From CAZDVQ01 sp964508975 (GTDB taxonomy: Bacteria; Bacteroidota; Bacteroidia; Chitinophagales; Saprospiraceae), in NCBI GenBank assembly GCA_964508975.1, contig CAZDVQ010000016.1:12793-76792 (forward strand): a DNA stretch of 64,000 nucleotides. The letters run 5' to 3'. How positions within the stretch are numbered: position 1 is the stretch's first letter; each line of letters opens with the position of its first letter. Below the pieces are notes generated by a model, which ran no database searches, was not told the DNA's origin, and saw nothing but the letters and a program-made list of their open reading frames with translations. Shown here piece by piece: positions 16,954 to 24,502 of this stretch. The translations under genes and the position numbers were made by a program.

Positions 16954-16960
16954 ATATTTG
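16953..16960 (+). promoter_or_regulatory. Promoter -7 box (TATATTTG) of the DUF1573 gene
   Basis: TATATTTG lies 84 bp before the ATG at 17044 and touches the phased operator, so a bound repressor would block it. Confidence 0.5.
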
Positions 16961-17043
16961 CACGTTCTTATCATTGTTCACCCAAGATGCGCATCAAAAA
17001 CTGAACACTGACTTTAATTAGTTTACTTAAAAAAAATTTCAAC

Positions 17044-17436
17044 ATGAAAGCATTTAGCACCTTCATCTGCCTGTTTTTAGCAGGCTACCTAGCCGCCCAA
17101 ACAAGCAACGTTGCAAAGCTACCAAAAACAGGTATAAGTTGGGAATCTCAAGTGGTTGAACTTGGCAAAATTCCCCAAAACAAACCTGTTGACGTGAACT
17201 TCAACTTTGAAAACAACGACAGCAAGCCAGTGATTATCGAGGCTGTAAAAGCAAGTTGTTCTTGCACCGCACCGTACTATCCAAAATCACCGATAGCGCC
17301 AGGTGCATCAGATTTCGTGACAGCCCGGTTCAACGCCGCTGGCCTTGGCATGTTTACCAAGACGGTAACCGTTACCTTTGTTGGGCAAGAAACACCTGTT
17401 ATCCTTACCTTCAAAGGTGAAGTCGTTAAGGAGTAA
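17044..17436 (+). CDS. DUF1573 domain secreted protein
   Basis: 130 residues with a signal peptide (MKAFSTFICLFLAGYLAAQT). The rest is one DUF1573 beta-sandwich: LGKIPQNKPVDVNFNFENN, then VKASCSCTAPYYPKSPIAPG and TKTVTVTF. The CSC motif is characteristic of the family. Common in Bacteroidota and related to ASPM/HYDIN-type Ig folds; the function is not established. It ends with a strong hairpin terminator. Confidence 0.85.
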   Translation: MKAFSTFICLFLAGYLAAQTSNVAKLPKTGISWESQVVELGKIPQNKPVDVNFNFENNDSKPVIIEAVKASCSCTAPYYPKSPIAPGASDFVTARFNAAGLGMFTKTVTVTFVGQETPVILTFKGEVVKE

Positions 17437-17457
17437 ATCTTCCTGGTTAAATTGATT

Positions 17458-17490
17458 AGGGCTTGCAGATGAATAACCTGCAAGCCCTTT
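17458..17490 (+). terminator. Terminator of the DUF1573 gene
   Basis: An 11-bp stem AGGGCTTGCAG / CTGCAAGCCCT is followed by TTTATTATAT, starting 22 bp after the stop codon. Confidence 0.7.
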
Positions 17491-17498
17491 ATTATATA

Positions 17499-17601
17499 GC
17501 GTTAGCTGGCCGGAGCGGGGCCGCGTAGCGGCCAGTGCCGCTAGGTACCGAGCGAATAGCGAGCGCGGAGGACAGCGGCGACGCCATGCGGCGCAACGCC
17601 C
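17499..17601 (+). repeat. SIR element copy 6
   Basis: 103 nt. P1 is GCGTT/AACGC, P2 is GCTGGCC/GGACAGC, P3 is GGCCGC-gta-GCGGCC, P4 is GTGCC-gcta-GGTAC, and P6 is GCGACGC-cat-GCGGCGC with one A.G mismatch. The CCCAAAA end lies 35 nt from the SRPBCC gene stop codon. Confidence 0.87.
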
Positions 17602-17636
17602 AAAAAAATCAAAAAAATTTGGCCTTGCGTTCCTAT

Positions 17637-18659
17637 TTATTCGTAGAAATAAATAACCCTAGTCAGCCACTTGCTCGTATCGGGCTCAGCAACGGGGTCG
17701 GTAATGTATTCTTCAATGACTGGGTACACACTTTTCATCTTTTGCCCGGCCATGTATTTATCCAATGCATCATGCGCAGCACCCGTACCCTCGTAAGGGC
17801 CATAGTAGTCAATTTGCAAAGCTTTGCGGGCAGGAAGTTTAAGTAAACTATGTTTGCCTTTGTAGTTAATAGGCTCCTTGAAGGGAATCGCAGCAGCCAT
17901 ATCGGCTTGCTTGTTCTCCATATCCCAAACGTAGAACAAACCAGATGGGCCACCGTCCATTTCGGCACCTTGTGGCATCATCTCACCCATGATGCTACCA
18001 AAATTAGTTGCGTAAAAGTTGGTCATTTTATCAAAGCTAATTTTTTCACGCTGCGCGATGAAAGTTTTAGCCGGGTAATCTATCCGTTGGACGGTATAAG
18101 CGCCTACAGCTGTACCTTGGGGATTGCTCTCAATCAGTTTTTTCAAGTTAGCCAAACCCTTTTCGTAATCTTTACCGATAGCCTTGTTGAAGTTCATCAA
18201 CCACAAGAATCCACGGCCTAAGAAAGGAAAATCGGTATCAGCGCCCATGGTCCAGGTCAACATGGTCTTACCACCTTCAACCGATTCAAAGATAAAGTCT
18301 GACAATGACTTACCGTTAAAGTCAGAGAATACAATTTCAGTTTGAATGAGCTTGGCGGCATCAGAGGTAACGATAGTCATGGTGCCGTCGCCACTCTTTT
18401 TACTCGTCCAGCTGTACGAAGCGCCTTTGCCGATACTTAGCCCAGCAAAGGAAACTTTCATGGTAGAATCGCTCTTGAACCAAGAAGCCCATTGAGGCCA
18501 GGTGTTCAAGTCGTTCACGTAGTTAAAAACGGCTTCGGGGCTAGCTTCAATCACGATTGATTTTTTCACATCGGGTCGTTTCGGTCCGACAAAACAAAGG
18601 AGTGTATACCCAGCCGCAAACAGCAACAGGATAATACCGATGGTTTTCAACACTTTCAT
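17637..18659 (-). CDS. SRPBCC (START-like) plus GyrI-like effector-binding protein
   Basis: 340 residues. One N-terminal membrane anchor (TIGIILLLFAAGYTLLCFVG) is followed by an SRPBCC/polyketide-cyclase domain (33-170; KKSIVIEASPEAVFNYVNDL, NTWPQWASWF). A GyrI/AraC effector-binding domain covers about 185-340 (YTVQRIDYPAKTFIAQRE, ending DTSKWLTRVIYFYE). Both folds bind small hydrophobic ligands. A membrane-tethered ligand binder is the most that can be said. It is followed on the same strand by no close gene; a lipoprotein gene precedes it by 11 bp, so an operon is likely. Confidence 0.82.
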   Translation of the reverse strand: MKVLKTIGIILLLFAAGYTLLCFVGPKRPDVKKSIVIEASPEAVFNYVNDLNTWPQWASWFKSDSTMKVSFAGLSIGKGASYSWTSKKSGDGTMTIVTSDAAKLIQTEIVFSDFNGKSLSDFIFESVEGGKTMLTWTMGADTDFPFLGRGFLWLMNFNKAIGKDYEKGLANLKKLIESNPQGTAVGAYTVQRIDYPAKTFIAQREKISFDKMTNFYATNFGSIMGEMMPQGAEMDGGPSGLFYVWDMENKQADMAAAIPFKEPINYKGKHSLLKLPARKALQIDYYGPYEGTGAAHDALDKYMAGQKMKSVYPVIEEYITDPVAEPDTSKWLTRVIYFYE

Positions 18660-18670
18660 GGTGTAGTTTT

Positions 18671-19120
18671 TTAGTTGGTTAGCGTATCTGTCAAAGTGTC
18701 TTTCAACTTGTACTTGGGCAGTGTAAAAGGTTGCGACTTATTGTACAGCGGCGGCAAATTCGATTTCGGCAAAATAGAACCTTGGCCCGGTTTATCAAAG
18801 TACTTGTCTTCAATGGCTGCACCTTTCCGGTTACCATGGCTTTTACCTTCCAGTATATCTGTGGCCACTTTTCGATCTACTTTCGGCGCGACAACCTCCT
18901 TGACTAAATCTGACTTGACTTCTATTGGCTTATAATCTGAACTACTGCCCTCCACGGATGTAATCGTATCCAGCGGCTGGTCCAAGCTATCTGTGGTTTC
19001 CACTTCGGCATCAGGCTTTCCCGATGTACAACCTGTTGAAATCCATAAAGACAACATCAACAGGGCAAAGATAAACATATTGTTTGATTTTAGCATAAAT
19101 ATAACCAAATTATTTTTCAT
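18671..19120 (-). CDS. Putative lipoprotein of unknown function
   Basis: 149 residues (fewer if the start is MLKSNN or MFIFALL). The N-terminal hydrophobic stretch LLMLSLWISTGC ends in a Bacteroidota-type lipobox (STGC). The mature part is charged and low in secondary-structure signal, with Pro, Asp and Lys. No family is recognised. It overlaps the preceding PorV/Q-like gene by 11 bp and lies 11 bp before the SRPBCC gene, so the three form one transcription unit. Confidence 0.65.
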   Translation of the reverse strand: MKNNLVIFMLKSNNMFIFALLMLSLWISTGCTSGKPDAEVETTDSLDQPLDTITSVEGSSSDYKPIEVKSDLVKEVVAPKVDRKVATDILEGKSHGNRKGAAIEDKYFDKPGQGSILPKSNLPPLYNKSQPFTLPKYKLKDTLTDTLTN

Positions 19121-19928
19121 TCAATACATAACTTAATCCTAACGAGGGGGTCACGCCTAAAATCTGTTGCCAGGACGCCGCAACATCCAAACGTATTTGT
19201 TTGATACGCAAGCCCATGCCCATGCTCAAGCTAAAAGGATACGACATAAACCCGGCCCTAATGGCCCATTGATCTAAGGGCCGATATTCAAATCCACCAC
19301 GAACCCCAGCTGGGTTAAGCAAATCCTTGTAGGCTTCTGCAATAATGGAAATTTTGCTAGAGGCAGCCCAATTAGCCCCAAACCTAAACAAGGTCGGGAT
19401 TCTATCGCCTTCCGATATCTCGATCTGTGCTGGACTAAAAACATGCGCTGCCAGGCTCAACCTTTTAGAAATTGGGCTATACAAGCCTACTGAAAAGGAA
19501 CCCCGGTGAATCACTGGGTAAGTTGCATCGCCAAACCGTGTGGCAAAATAGTTAAACTTAACCCCGATAGACAATTGCTTGAACAACTTCCGGGCGTAGG
19601 CTACACCTACACTCTGTTGGTTAAAATTACTGTACCCAAAGTGCTGCACATGCAAGCCAAAAGCGCCAAGTTTACTGGGCACTACGGCGCAAAGCAGAAA
19701 ATCGTTTAGGGCTGAATTCAAGAACCGACGCTCGGCATTCAAGCCTACACTAAAGGTCTTCACCTGCGCCATCATGGCTTCGTTACCCAGCGACGAGTAT
19801 GCATTATTCAGGGTTAAACTACTGTAACCCAAGGCTGTAGCATGTGCACCTGCCCTATCGGGCGGACTGAATTGAGCCTGCACCATACGGCAAACCAAAA
19901 GCAATAGAATGGTCGAGTAAAATCGCAT
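19110..19928 (-). CDS. PorV/PorQ-like outer-membrane beta-barrel protein
   Basis: 272 residues from ATG 19928, giving a clean signal peptide (MRFYSTILLLLVCRMVQAQ). The mature start FSPPDRAGAHATALGYSSLT and the repeated amphipathic strands, ending LGVTPSLGLSYVLNEK with a terminal aromatic-rich strand, match the PorV/PorQ barrel family linked to the type IX secretion system. Without a search, PorQ, PorV and other UPF0164-like barrels cannot be separated. The frame continues 50 codons upstream, but without a signal peptide there. Confidence 0.68.
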   Translation of the reverse strand: MRFYSTILLLLVCRMVQAQFSPPDRAGAHATALGYSSLTLNNAYSSLGNEAMMAQVKTFSVGLNAERRFLNSALNDFLLCAVVPSKLGAFGLHVQHFGYSNFNQQSVGVAYARKLFKQLSIGVKFNYFATRFGDATYPVIHRGSFSVGLYSPISKRLSLAAHVFSPAQIEISEGDRIPTLFRFGANWAASSKISIIAEAYKDLLNPAGVRGGFEYRPLDQWAIRAGFMSYPFSLSMGMGLRIKQIRLDVAASWQQILGVTPSLGLSYVLNEK

Positions 19929-20044
19929 ATTGTTTTCTTTTGCGTAAAAATACAGCAATCCCAACGGAACTAGGTAGTTATAATTTATGCGAAAATCGTA
20001 TAATTTATTCCGCGAACTCCCTACCTTTCCAAAAAAATTGAAAT

Positions 20045-21022
20045 ATGCCTGCTTGGTTAATTTACTCGCTATTCGCATTAGGCTTTTTAGCCCTGATTAA
20101 AGGCGCTGGTTTTCTTGTTGAAGGCGCCTCTTCCATTGCCAAAGGTTTTAATATACCTGATATGGTGGTGGGTCTCACCATCGTGTCGTTTGGTACCTCT
20201 ATGCCTGAACTCCTGGTCAGTGTCATGGCTAGTATTAACGGCAATACCGATATAGCCATCGGAAACGTAGTTGGCTCCAACATTGTCAATATCTTGCTCA
20301 TCGTCGGCATTGCTGCAGTAATTTATCCCCTGCGTGTCCAAAACAACACGGTTATTGCCGAAATCCCTTTTTCTGTCCTGGCTATCGTATTGGTAGGCTT
20401 TTTAGCTAACGTTAGCCTCGAGACCAATGGGGTCGACAAAGCCCTTATGATCAGCCGTTTCGATGGTTTTATATTGTTGTTTTTTTTCTTGTTTTTCATG
20501 GTATACATCTTTTACATTTCGAGAGGTAACAGTACCGATGACGAAGATGCAGAACCCGTAAAACAGATACCTATTTCCAGAGCTATTCTACTTGTATTGC
20601 TTGGCGTTGCAGCCATGTTTTTCGGCGGGAAATGGGTGGTTGATGGTGCCGTATATATGGCTACTCAACTTGGCATGAGTGAAAGCCTCATCGGCCTTAC
20701 CATCGTAGCAGTAGGGACTTCATTGCCGGAGTTAGTAACCTCGGCGGTAGCGGCTTGGCACAAAAAGTCCGATATCGCCATAGGCAACGTGGTGGGCTCC
20801 AACATTTTCAATGTGTTCTGGATTTTAGGCCTCAGCGCCGTTATCAGTCCGCTAGCATTTAACCCTATGAATAACTTTGATTTATTTGCTACCATGGCAG
20901 GTACCATGAGCTTGGTCTTATTCATGGTTATCGGGCGCAAACTTAAAATCGGACGCCTCGAAGGCGCTCTGCTCATCGCGGGCTATGCCGCCTATATAGT
21001 ATTTCTCATCATCCGGGGCTAA
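20045..21022 (+). CDS. Calcium/sodium antiporter (CaCA family, YrbG-like)
   Basis: 325 residues and about ten membrane helices with internal duplication. The alpha-1 repeat is GLTIVSFGTSMPELLVSV plus IAIGNVVGSNIVN. The alpha-2 repeat is GLTIVAVGTSLPELVTSA plus IAIGNVVGSNIFN. The paired GTS(M/L)PE motifs bind the ions. An acidic loop (TDDEDAEP) separates the halves. The protein exchanges Ca2+ for Na+ or H+ at the inner membrane. It probably shares a transcript with the gene starting 11 bp downstream. Confidence 0.92.
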   Translation: MPAWLIYSLFALGFLALIKGAGFLVEGASSIAKGFNIPDMVVGLTIVSFGTSMPELLVSVMASINGNTDIAIGNVVGSNIVNILLIVGIAAVIYPLRVQNNTVIAEIPFSVLAIVLVGFLANVSLETNGVDKALMISRFDGFILLFFFLFFMVYIFYISRGNSTDDEDAEPVKQIPISRAILLVLLGVAAMFFGGKWVVDGAVYMATQLGMSESLIGLTIVAVGTSLPELVTSAVAAWHKKSDIAIGNVVGSNIFNVFWILGLSAVISPLAFNPMNNFDLFATMAGTMSLVLFMVIGRKLKIGRLEGALLIAGYAAYIVFLIIRG

Positions 21023-21033
21023 TCAAACCGATC

Positions 21034-22353
21034 ATGTCTATCCATAAGTTATCCCTAATTAAAAATGCCGAGCTCGAGCTTTTCAAGCAGCATTTACAAG
21101 GCCGCCAAAAGCCGAAGCAAGCCGAATTGATCGATAAAATCATCCAGTACAAAACAGGTAAAATCAACCAAACGGCCAAGGATTACCTTATGCAGGGCGT
21201 TTACCCCGAGCAGCCCGACAACAACAAGTTCCACAAACTGGTTTTCGATACCAACAAGTCATACGAAGTATTCAAGTACCAGCTGGTCTTCGACGAGATA
21301 ATTCAAGGCAAGTTCAAAAAAGACCCCAAACACAGCTGGGAGCAACATGCGCAACAGTTGTTCAACGCCACGCTCCAGGTGCACCAGTCTACCCTACCCG
21401 CCCTCCGCGACACGGTTCGATGGCTGGAACACGCCTTATCCGATAATAGCAAGTCTATCTCTACCACGGAGCAAATTGCCCTCACCGTGCTCATCTTGCA
21501 GTACCGCGAACAACGTAACGCCCTCGAAATGGTCATGAGCCGTTTCGAGTACGACCGCCTGCAAATACTACAACCTCAACTTTCTAATAGTATCCAATGG
21601 CCCGAGATGCCCACGGCACACAGCCCGCTCATGGCCTTTTGGCTAGCCTTGCATGGTCAAATACAAGAGCAATCTATCATGAAGCTCAATACCTACAAGG
21701 CTAAACTCCTGCATAACGTTGGCTTCCCGGTGCTTGACCAGAAGTTGCTATACCAAAAACTCATCGACATTTATGCCTTAATGGCGCAACAACAAGCTCA
21801 ATATGGCCATTTGCTGCGTCAAGCCTATCAAGATGGCTTCATACACCAGGTTTTCCCTTTGCAGGATGACCAACTATTTGAGAAACTGCAAGCCTTTGAG
21901 CTCCACTGGGCCATCAACGATATTCCTGGCTATACCTTAATTTATACGAGCATCGTACAACAACACGGCGAGCAATCAAACCTTAGCATCATTTGCCGTG
22001 CGCTCGATTTGCTCAACTCTGGCAAAATACAGTCCGTGGCAAAAGAACTATTGGCCATGCGCCCGCAAGAAAGCTGGGATTTCCTGTACCAAAACGCCTT
22101 GCTACTCATTTACTACTGGGATATGCAAGATGGCATTCAAGCCCGTAACCGACTAAAACGCCTGCAGCACTACCTCGAACACGCCGAGCCCAATGCATTT
22201 ATACCCGCGCTAGAGCAAGCTTTCCAAGATTTTATCACTTTGTACCAGCTGCGCTTGCCATATATTGATACACCTAACCAGCTCGATAAGGCTCAGTTTA
22301 ACGTTACAGCCCAGGCTTACAAACCCGCTATTGCACGTTTTTTTGAGGTATAA
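21034..22353 (+). CDS. Conserved-looking protein of unknown function, helical
   Basis: 439 residues, no signal peptide and no membrane segments. The composition is rich in Leu, Gln, Ala and Glu with long predicted helices, like a helical repeat (TPR-type) solenoid. No family is recognised. The N-terminus (LIKNAELELFKQHLQGRQKP, then ELIDKIIQYKTGKINQTAKD) looks like a small separate helical domain. It follows the CaCA exchanger by 11 bp and ends with a strong terminator. Confidence 0.75.
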   Translation: MSIHKLSLIKNAELELFKQHLQGRQKPKQAELIDKIIQYKTGKINQTAKDYLMQGVYPEQPDNNKFHKLVFDTNKSYEVFKYQLVFDEIIQGKFKKDPKHSWEQHAQQLFNATLQVHQSTLPALRDTVRWLEHALSDNSKSISTTEQIALTVLILQYREQRNALEMVMSRFEYDRLQILQPQLSNSIQWPEMPTAHSPLMAFWLALHGQIQEQSIMKLNTYKAKLLHNVGFPVLDQKLLYQKLIDIYALMAQQQAQYGHLLRQAYQDGFIHQVFPLQDDQLFEKLQAFELHWAINDIPGYTLIYTSIVQQHGEQSNLSIICRALDLLNSGKIQSVAKELLAMRPQESWDFLYQNALLLIYYWDMQDGIQARNRLKRLQHYLEHAEPNAFIPALEQAFQDFITLYQLRLPYIDTPNQLDKAQFNVTAQAYKPAIARFFEV

Positions 22354-22372
22354 GCCTCAGCCTAAAAACAGA

Positions 22373-22396
22373 AAACCCGCCTGTCGGGGCGGGTTT
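22373..22396 (+). terminator. Terminator after the helical unknown gene
   Basis: AAACCCGCC pairs with GGCGGGTTT (22388-22396) around a short loop, 20 bp after the stop codon. Confidence 0.65.
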
Positions 22397-22666
22397 GAAT
22401 GCTGTATGTATTATTAGGTACAACAGGGGGAGTCGGTTGGCTCCTACGCTCCTAGAGCGTGGTAGGCCTTTAGTTAGACAGTGCGATACATAAATGCCGT
22501 TCGTATTAAAATAGTTCCCGATGCCATAATTTTTTTTCAAAATTAGGTAGGAGACGTAAATCGTGCGGCTCTACGGTAGTGCAGGATATCATTTTAAACA
22601 AATGCACAAAAACGCTAAAATTCAAATCATTTAATCATTTTATCCAATAATCATTTATTCATTTTT

Positions 22667-22766
22667 GGGGGCCTGCGTCGCGTTGCGCCGCCGCACCTTT
22701 CCGGGGTTCGCGGTGCTCCGTGCTACGCACCAGCCGCTACGCGGCTGCCCTCCAAGCTGCTAGGCC
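22667..22766 (-). repeat. SIR element copy 7
   Basis: 100 nt. P1 is GGCCT/AGGCC, P2 is GCAGCTT/AAGGTGC, P3 is AGCCGC-gta-GCGGCT, and P4 is GTGC-gta-GCAC. Beyond the CCC end, the AT-rich flank AATGAATAAATGATT is shared with SIR copy 1. Confidence 0.87.
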
Positions 22767-22870
22767 GAACAGTGTTCTGGCGTGCCAAATCAAAATATTA
22801 ACGAACTTGGGTTGAAAGACTAGCCTGTTTGAATGGACAAGCCATTGAAACTAAATTGACATTTTTTTTG

Positions 22871-22878
22871 TATATTTG
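22871..22878 (+). promoter_or_regulatory. Promoter -7 box (TATATTTG) of the Rpn-family gene
   Basis: TATATTTG lies 23 bp before the ATG at 22902. Confidence 0.5.
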
Positions 22879-22901
22879 CACATCAATTATATGTAGTTAA
22901 G

Positions 22902-23771
22902 ATGAGCAAAAAACTTATACGATTTGACTGGGCTATCAAAAGGCTATTGAGAAACAAGGCTAACTTTGTAGTTCTTGAAGGCTTTCTGAGTGAACTTTTA
23001 TTTGACAATATCAAAATTCAACAGATATTGGAAAGTGAAAGCAACCAAGAACTCGAAGATGACAAATTCAACCGAGTAGATATCTTAACACAGAACTCCA
23101 ATAATGAACTCATCATCATCGAGATTCAAAGTACTTACGAGATTGATTACTTCCATCGAATGGCCTATGGCGTTTCAAAGGCATTGACAGAAAACCTCAA
23201 CCTAGGGCAAAATTATTCCGAAATCAAAAAAGTGATTTCTGTAAATATCGTTTATTTTGATCTAGGCCAAGGACAAGATTATATTTACAAAGGTATTACT
23301 GAGTTCAAAGGACTGCACCAAAATGATGTTCTCGCTTTGTCAGACAAACAAAGAAAAACATTTTTGAAAGAAACGGTGTCTGACATTTTCCCTGAATATT
23401 ACTTGCTAAAAGTGAATCAGTTTAACGATGTCGCCAAAAATACCCTAGACGAATGGATTTACTTCTTGAAAAATAGTGAGGTAAAAGATGAATTTAATGC
23501 AAAAGGCCTCAAAGAAGCCGGAGAGGTACTTGATATTATGCGCCTAGCTGCTGACGACCAATACGGTTACAACCGTTACTTGGATAGCCTGCATGTGAAA
23601 GCCAGTGAAATCTTCACTTTACAAACAGAAGCTGAATTTAAAGCTAAAGACGAAAGAACACTTGAAATCGCCCAAAATGGTCTCCAAAAAGGCTATAGCA
23701 ATGAAATTATCCACGACTTGACAGGCCTTAGCTTTGACCAAATTGATGTACTGCGAAAAAGTATTGAATAA
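22902..23771 (+). CDS. Rpn/PD-(D/E)XK nuclease-family protein (transposase-like)
   Basis: 289 residues. RFDWAIKRLLRNKANFVVLE at the N-terminus is followed by the nuclease core FNRVDILTQN then ELIIIEIQSTYEIDYFHRM, giving the D...ExQ pattern of the Rpn (recombination-promoting nuclease) family. The C-terminus ends in a small HTH-like segment (IIHDLTGLSFDQIDVLRKS). These genes are numerous and mobile in Bacteroidota but lack terminal repeats of their own. A second, divergent member is at 44886-45809. Confidence 0.85.
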   Translation: MSKKLIRFDWAIKRLLRNKANFVVLEGFLSELLFDNIKIQQILESESNQELEDDKFNRVDILTQNSNNELIIIEIQSTYEIDYFHRMAYGVSKALTENLNLGQNYSEIKKVISVNIVYFDLGQGQDYIYKGITEFKGLHQNDVLALSDKQRKTFLKETVSDIFPEYYLLKVNQFNDVAKNTLDEWIYFLKNSEVKDEFNAKGLKEAGEVLDIMRLAADDQYGYNRYLDSLHVKASEIFTLQTEAEFKAKDERTLEIAQNGLQKGYSNEIIHDLTGLSFDQIDVLRKSIE

Positions 23772-23790
23772 GTTGGTATAAACATACCTA

Positions 23791-24345
23791 TCAAAAATAG
23801 CGCTGATACATATCAATCTTCTCGTGTAAACGAGCGGCCATGTATGCGTTGCCAGCATGAAGTTGTTCATGTATAATGCGTGCTTCCGCTTGGTAACTGC
23901 GTTTCTTCGTTTCGTTCCAGTAATGTGGCGGAGCGTAGAGATTGCAAACTCTATCAGCCATTTTAACCAGCCATACTGCTTTGGGCTGTGCTTTGATGCG
24001 CAACAGGCTGTCCATCATCTGTTCTTGTTTGGGCAAGGCGCTGTTTTTGGTGAGGGCGGCAACACCGTCGGCCACAGCTTGGCCAAATAGCGTTTTGATG
24101 GCCTCGTAATCGGCCTCCGTATCTTCAAGGGTATCATGTAGGATGGCGCAGGCAATCGCCAAGTCGGCATCAATGCTGCTATCGTGTTGAATGGCGTTGA
24201 GCACCTCGAACACTACACTACCAATATGGTTCATGTAGGGAATTTGCTCGCCTTCCAGTTGTCCGCCGTAGGTTTGCGTGCCATGTAAACGCGTGGCCAG
24301 ATGCCACATGTGCTGTAAAGCATCGATATTCCAAGTGTGCTGCAT
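23791..24345 (-). CDS. HD-domain phosphohydrolase, MESH1/SpoT-hydrolase-like
   Basis: 184 residues. The metal-binding pattern is present: His in PYMNHIG, the HD pair in ILHDTLEDTEADYE, and Asp in MADRVCNLYAP. This is the stand-alone (p)ppGpp-hydrolase-like HD layout; true ppGpp or NADPH hydrolysis activity is inferred only. On the minus strand the start codon lies only 9 bp after SIR copy 8, which fills the gap to ccmF. Confidence 0.85.
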   Translation of the reverse strand: MQHTWNIDALQHMWHLATRLHGTQTYGGQLEGEQIPYMNHIGSVVFEVLNAIQHDSSIDADLAIACAILHDTLEDTEADYEAIKTLFGQAVADGVAALTKNSALPKQEQMMDSLLRIKAQPKAVWLVKMADRVCNLYAPPHYWNETKKRSYQAEARIIHEQLHAGNAYMAARLHEKIDMYQRYF

Positions 24346-24354
24346 ATGTAGGGT

Positions 24355-24483
24355 GCGTTAGCGATGTGAAGCGGTGGCGCATAGCGCCAGACCCGCAGGG
24401 GCCGAGCGACAGCGAGCCGCGAAACGTAGCGGCTGCGCTGCACGGTGCGTATACCATGCGCCCCGTGCAGCGCAGCAACGCCC
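24355..24483 (+). repeat. SIR element copy 8, fills the ccmF-HD gap
   Basis: 129 nt. P1 is GCGTT/AACGC, P2 is GCGATGT/ACGTAGC, P3 is TGGCGC-ata-GCGCCA. An expanded P6 holds a perfect 14-bp stem (24432-24445 with 24463-24476). It leaves only 19 bp to the ccmF stop and 9 bp to the HD-gene start. Confidence 0.85.
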
Positions 24484-24502
24484 AAATCAATCAATTAATG
24501 AT

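Larger units (their letters stand above)
22397..22901. other. Gene-free stretch with a hairpin, AT repeats and SIR copy 7
   Basis: 505 bp. A small bulged hairpin (CCTAC..GTAGG, about 22443-22466) is followed by an AT-rich area with ATCATTTATTCATT-type repeats directly beside SIR copy 7. No gene was seen. The Rpn-gene promoter is at the right end. Confidence 0.55.

Noticed and set aside
17499..17601. SIR as an intrinsic terminator
   Set aside because: The T run precedes the closing helix on one strand and is an A run on the other, and genuine terminators are found separately beside several copies (for example 17458-17490).
22430..22490. Possible tRNA gene
   Set aside because: Only one bulged hairpin is present; no acceptor pairing, D-arm or TTCRA T-loop could be found. 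I found no tRNA in the window other than the tRNA-like part of tmRNA.
22902..23771. Complete insertion sequence around the Rpn genes
   Set aside because: No terminal inverted repeats or target duplications were found around either Rpn gene; they are transposase-like only by family name.
24231..24494. Open frames through SIR copies (for example 24231-24494, 44492-44728, 63350-63622)
   Set aside because: They arise because SIR is GC-rich and has few stops; composition is Arg/Pro/Cys-rich and the same peptide fragments recur in different frames and loci.
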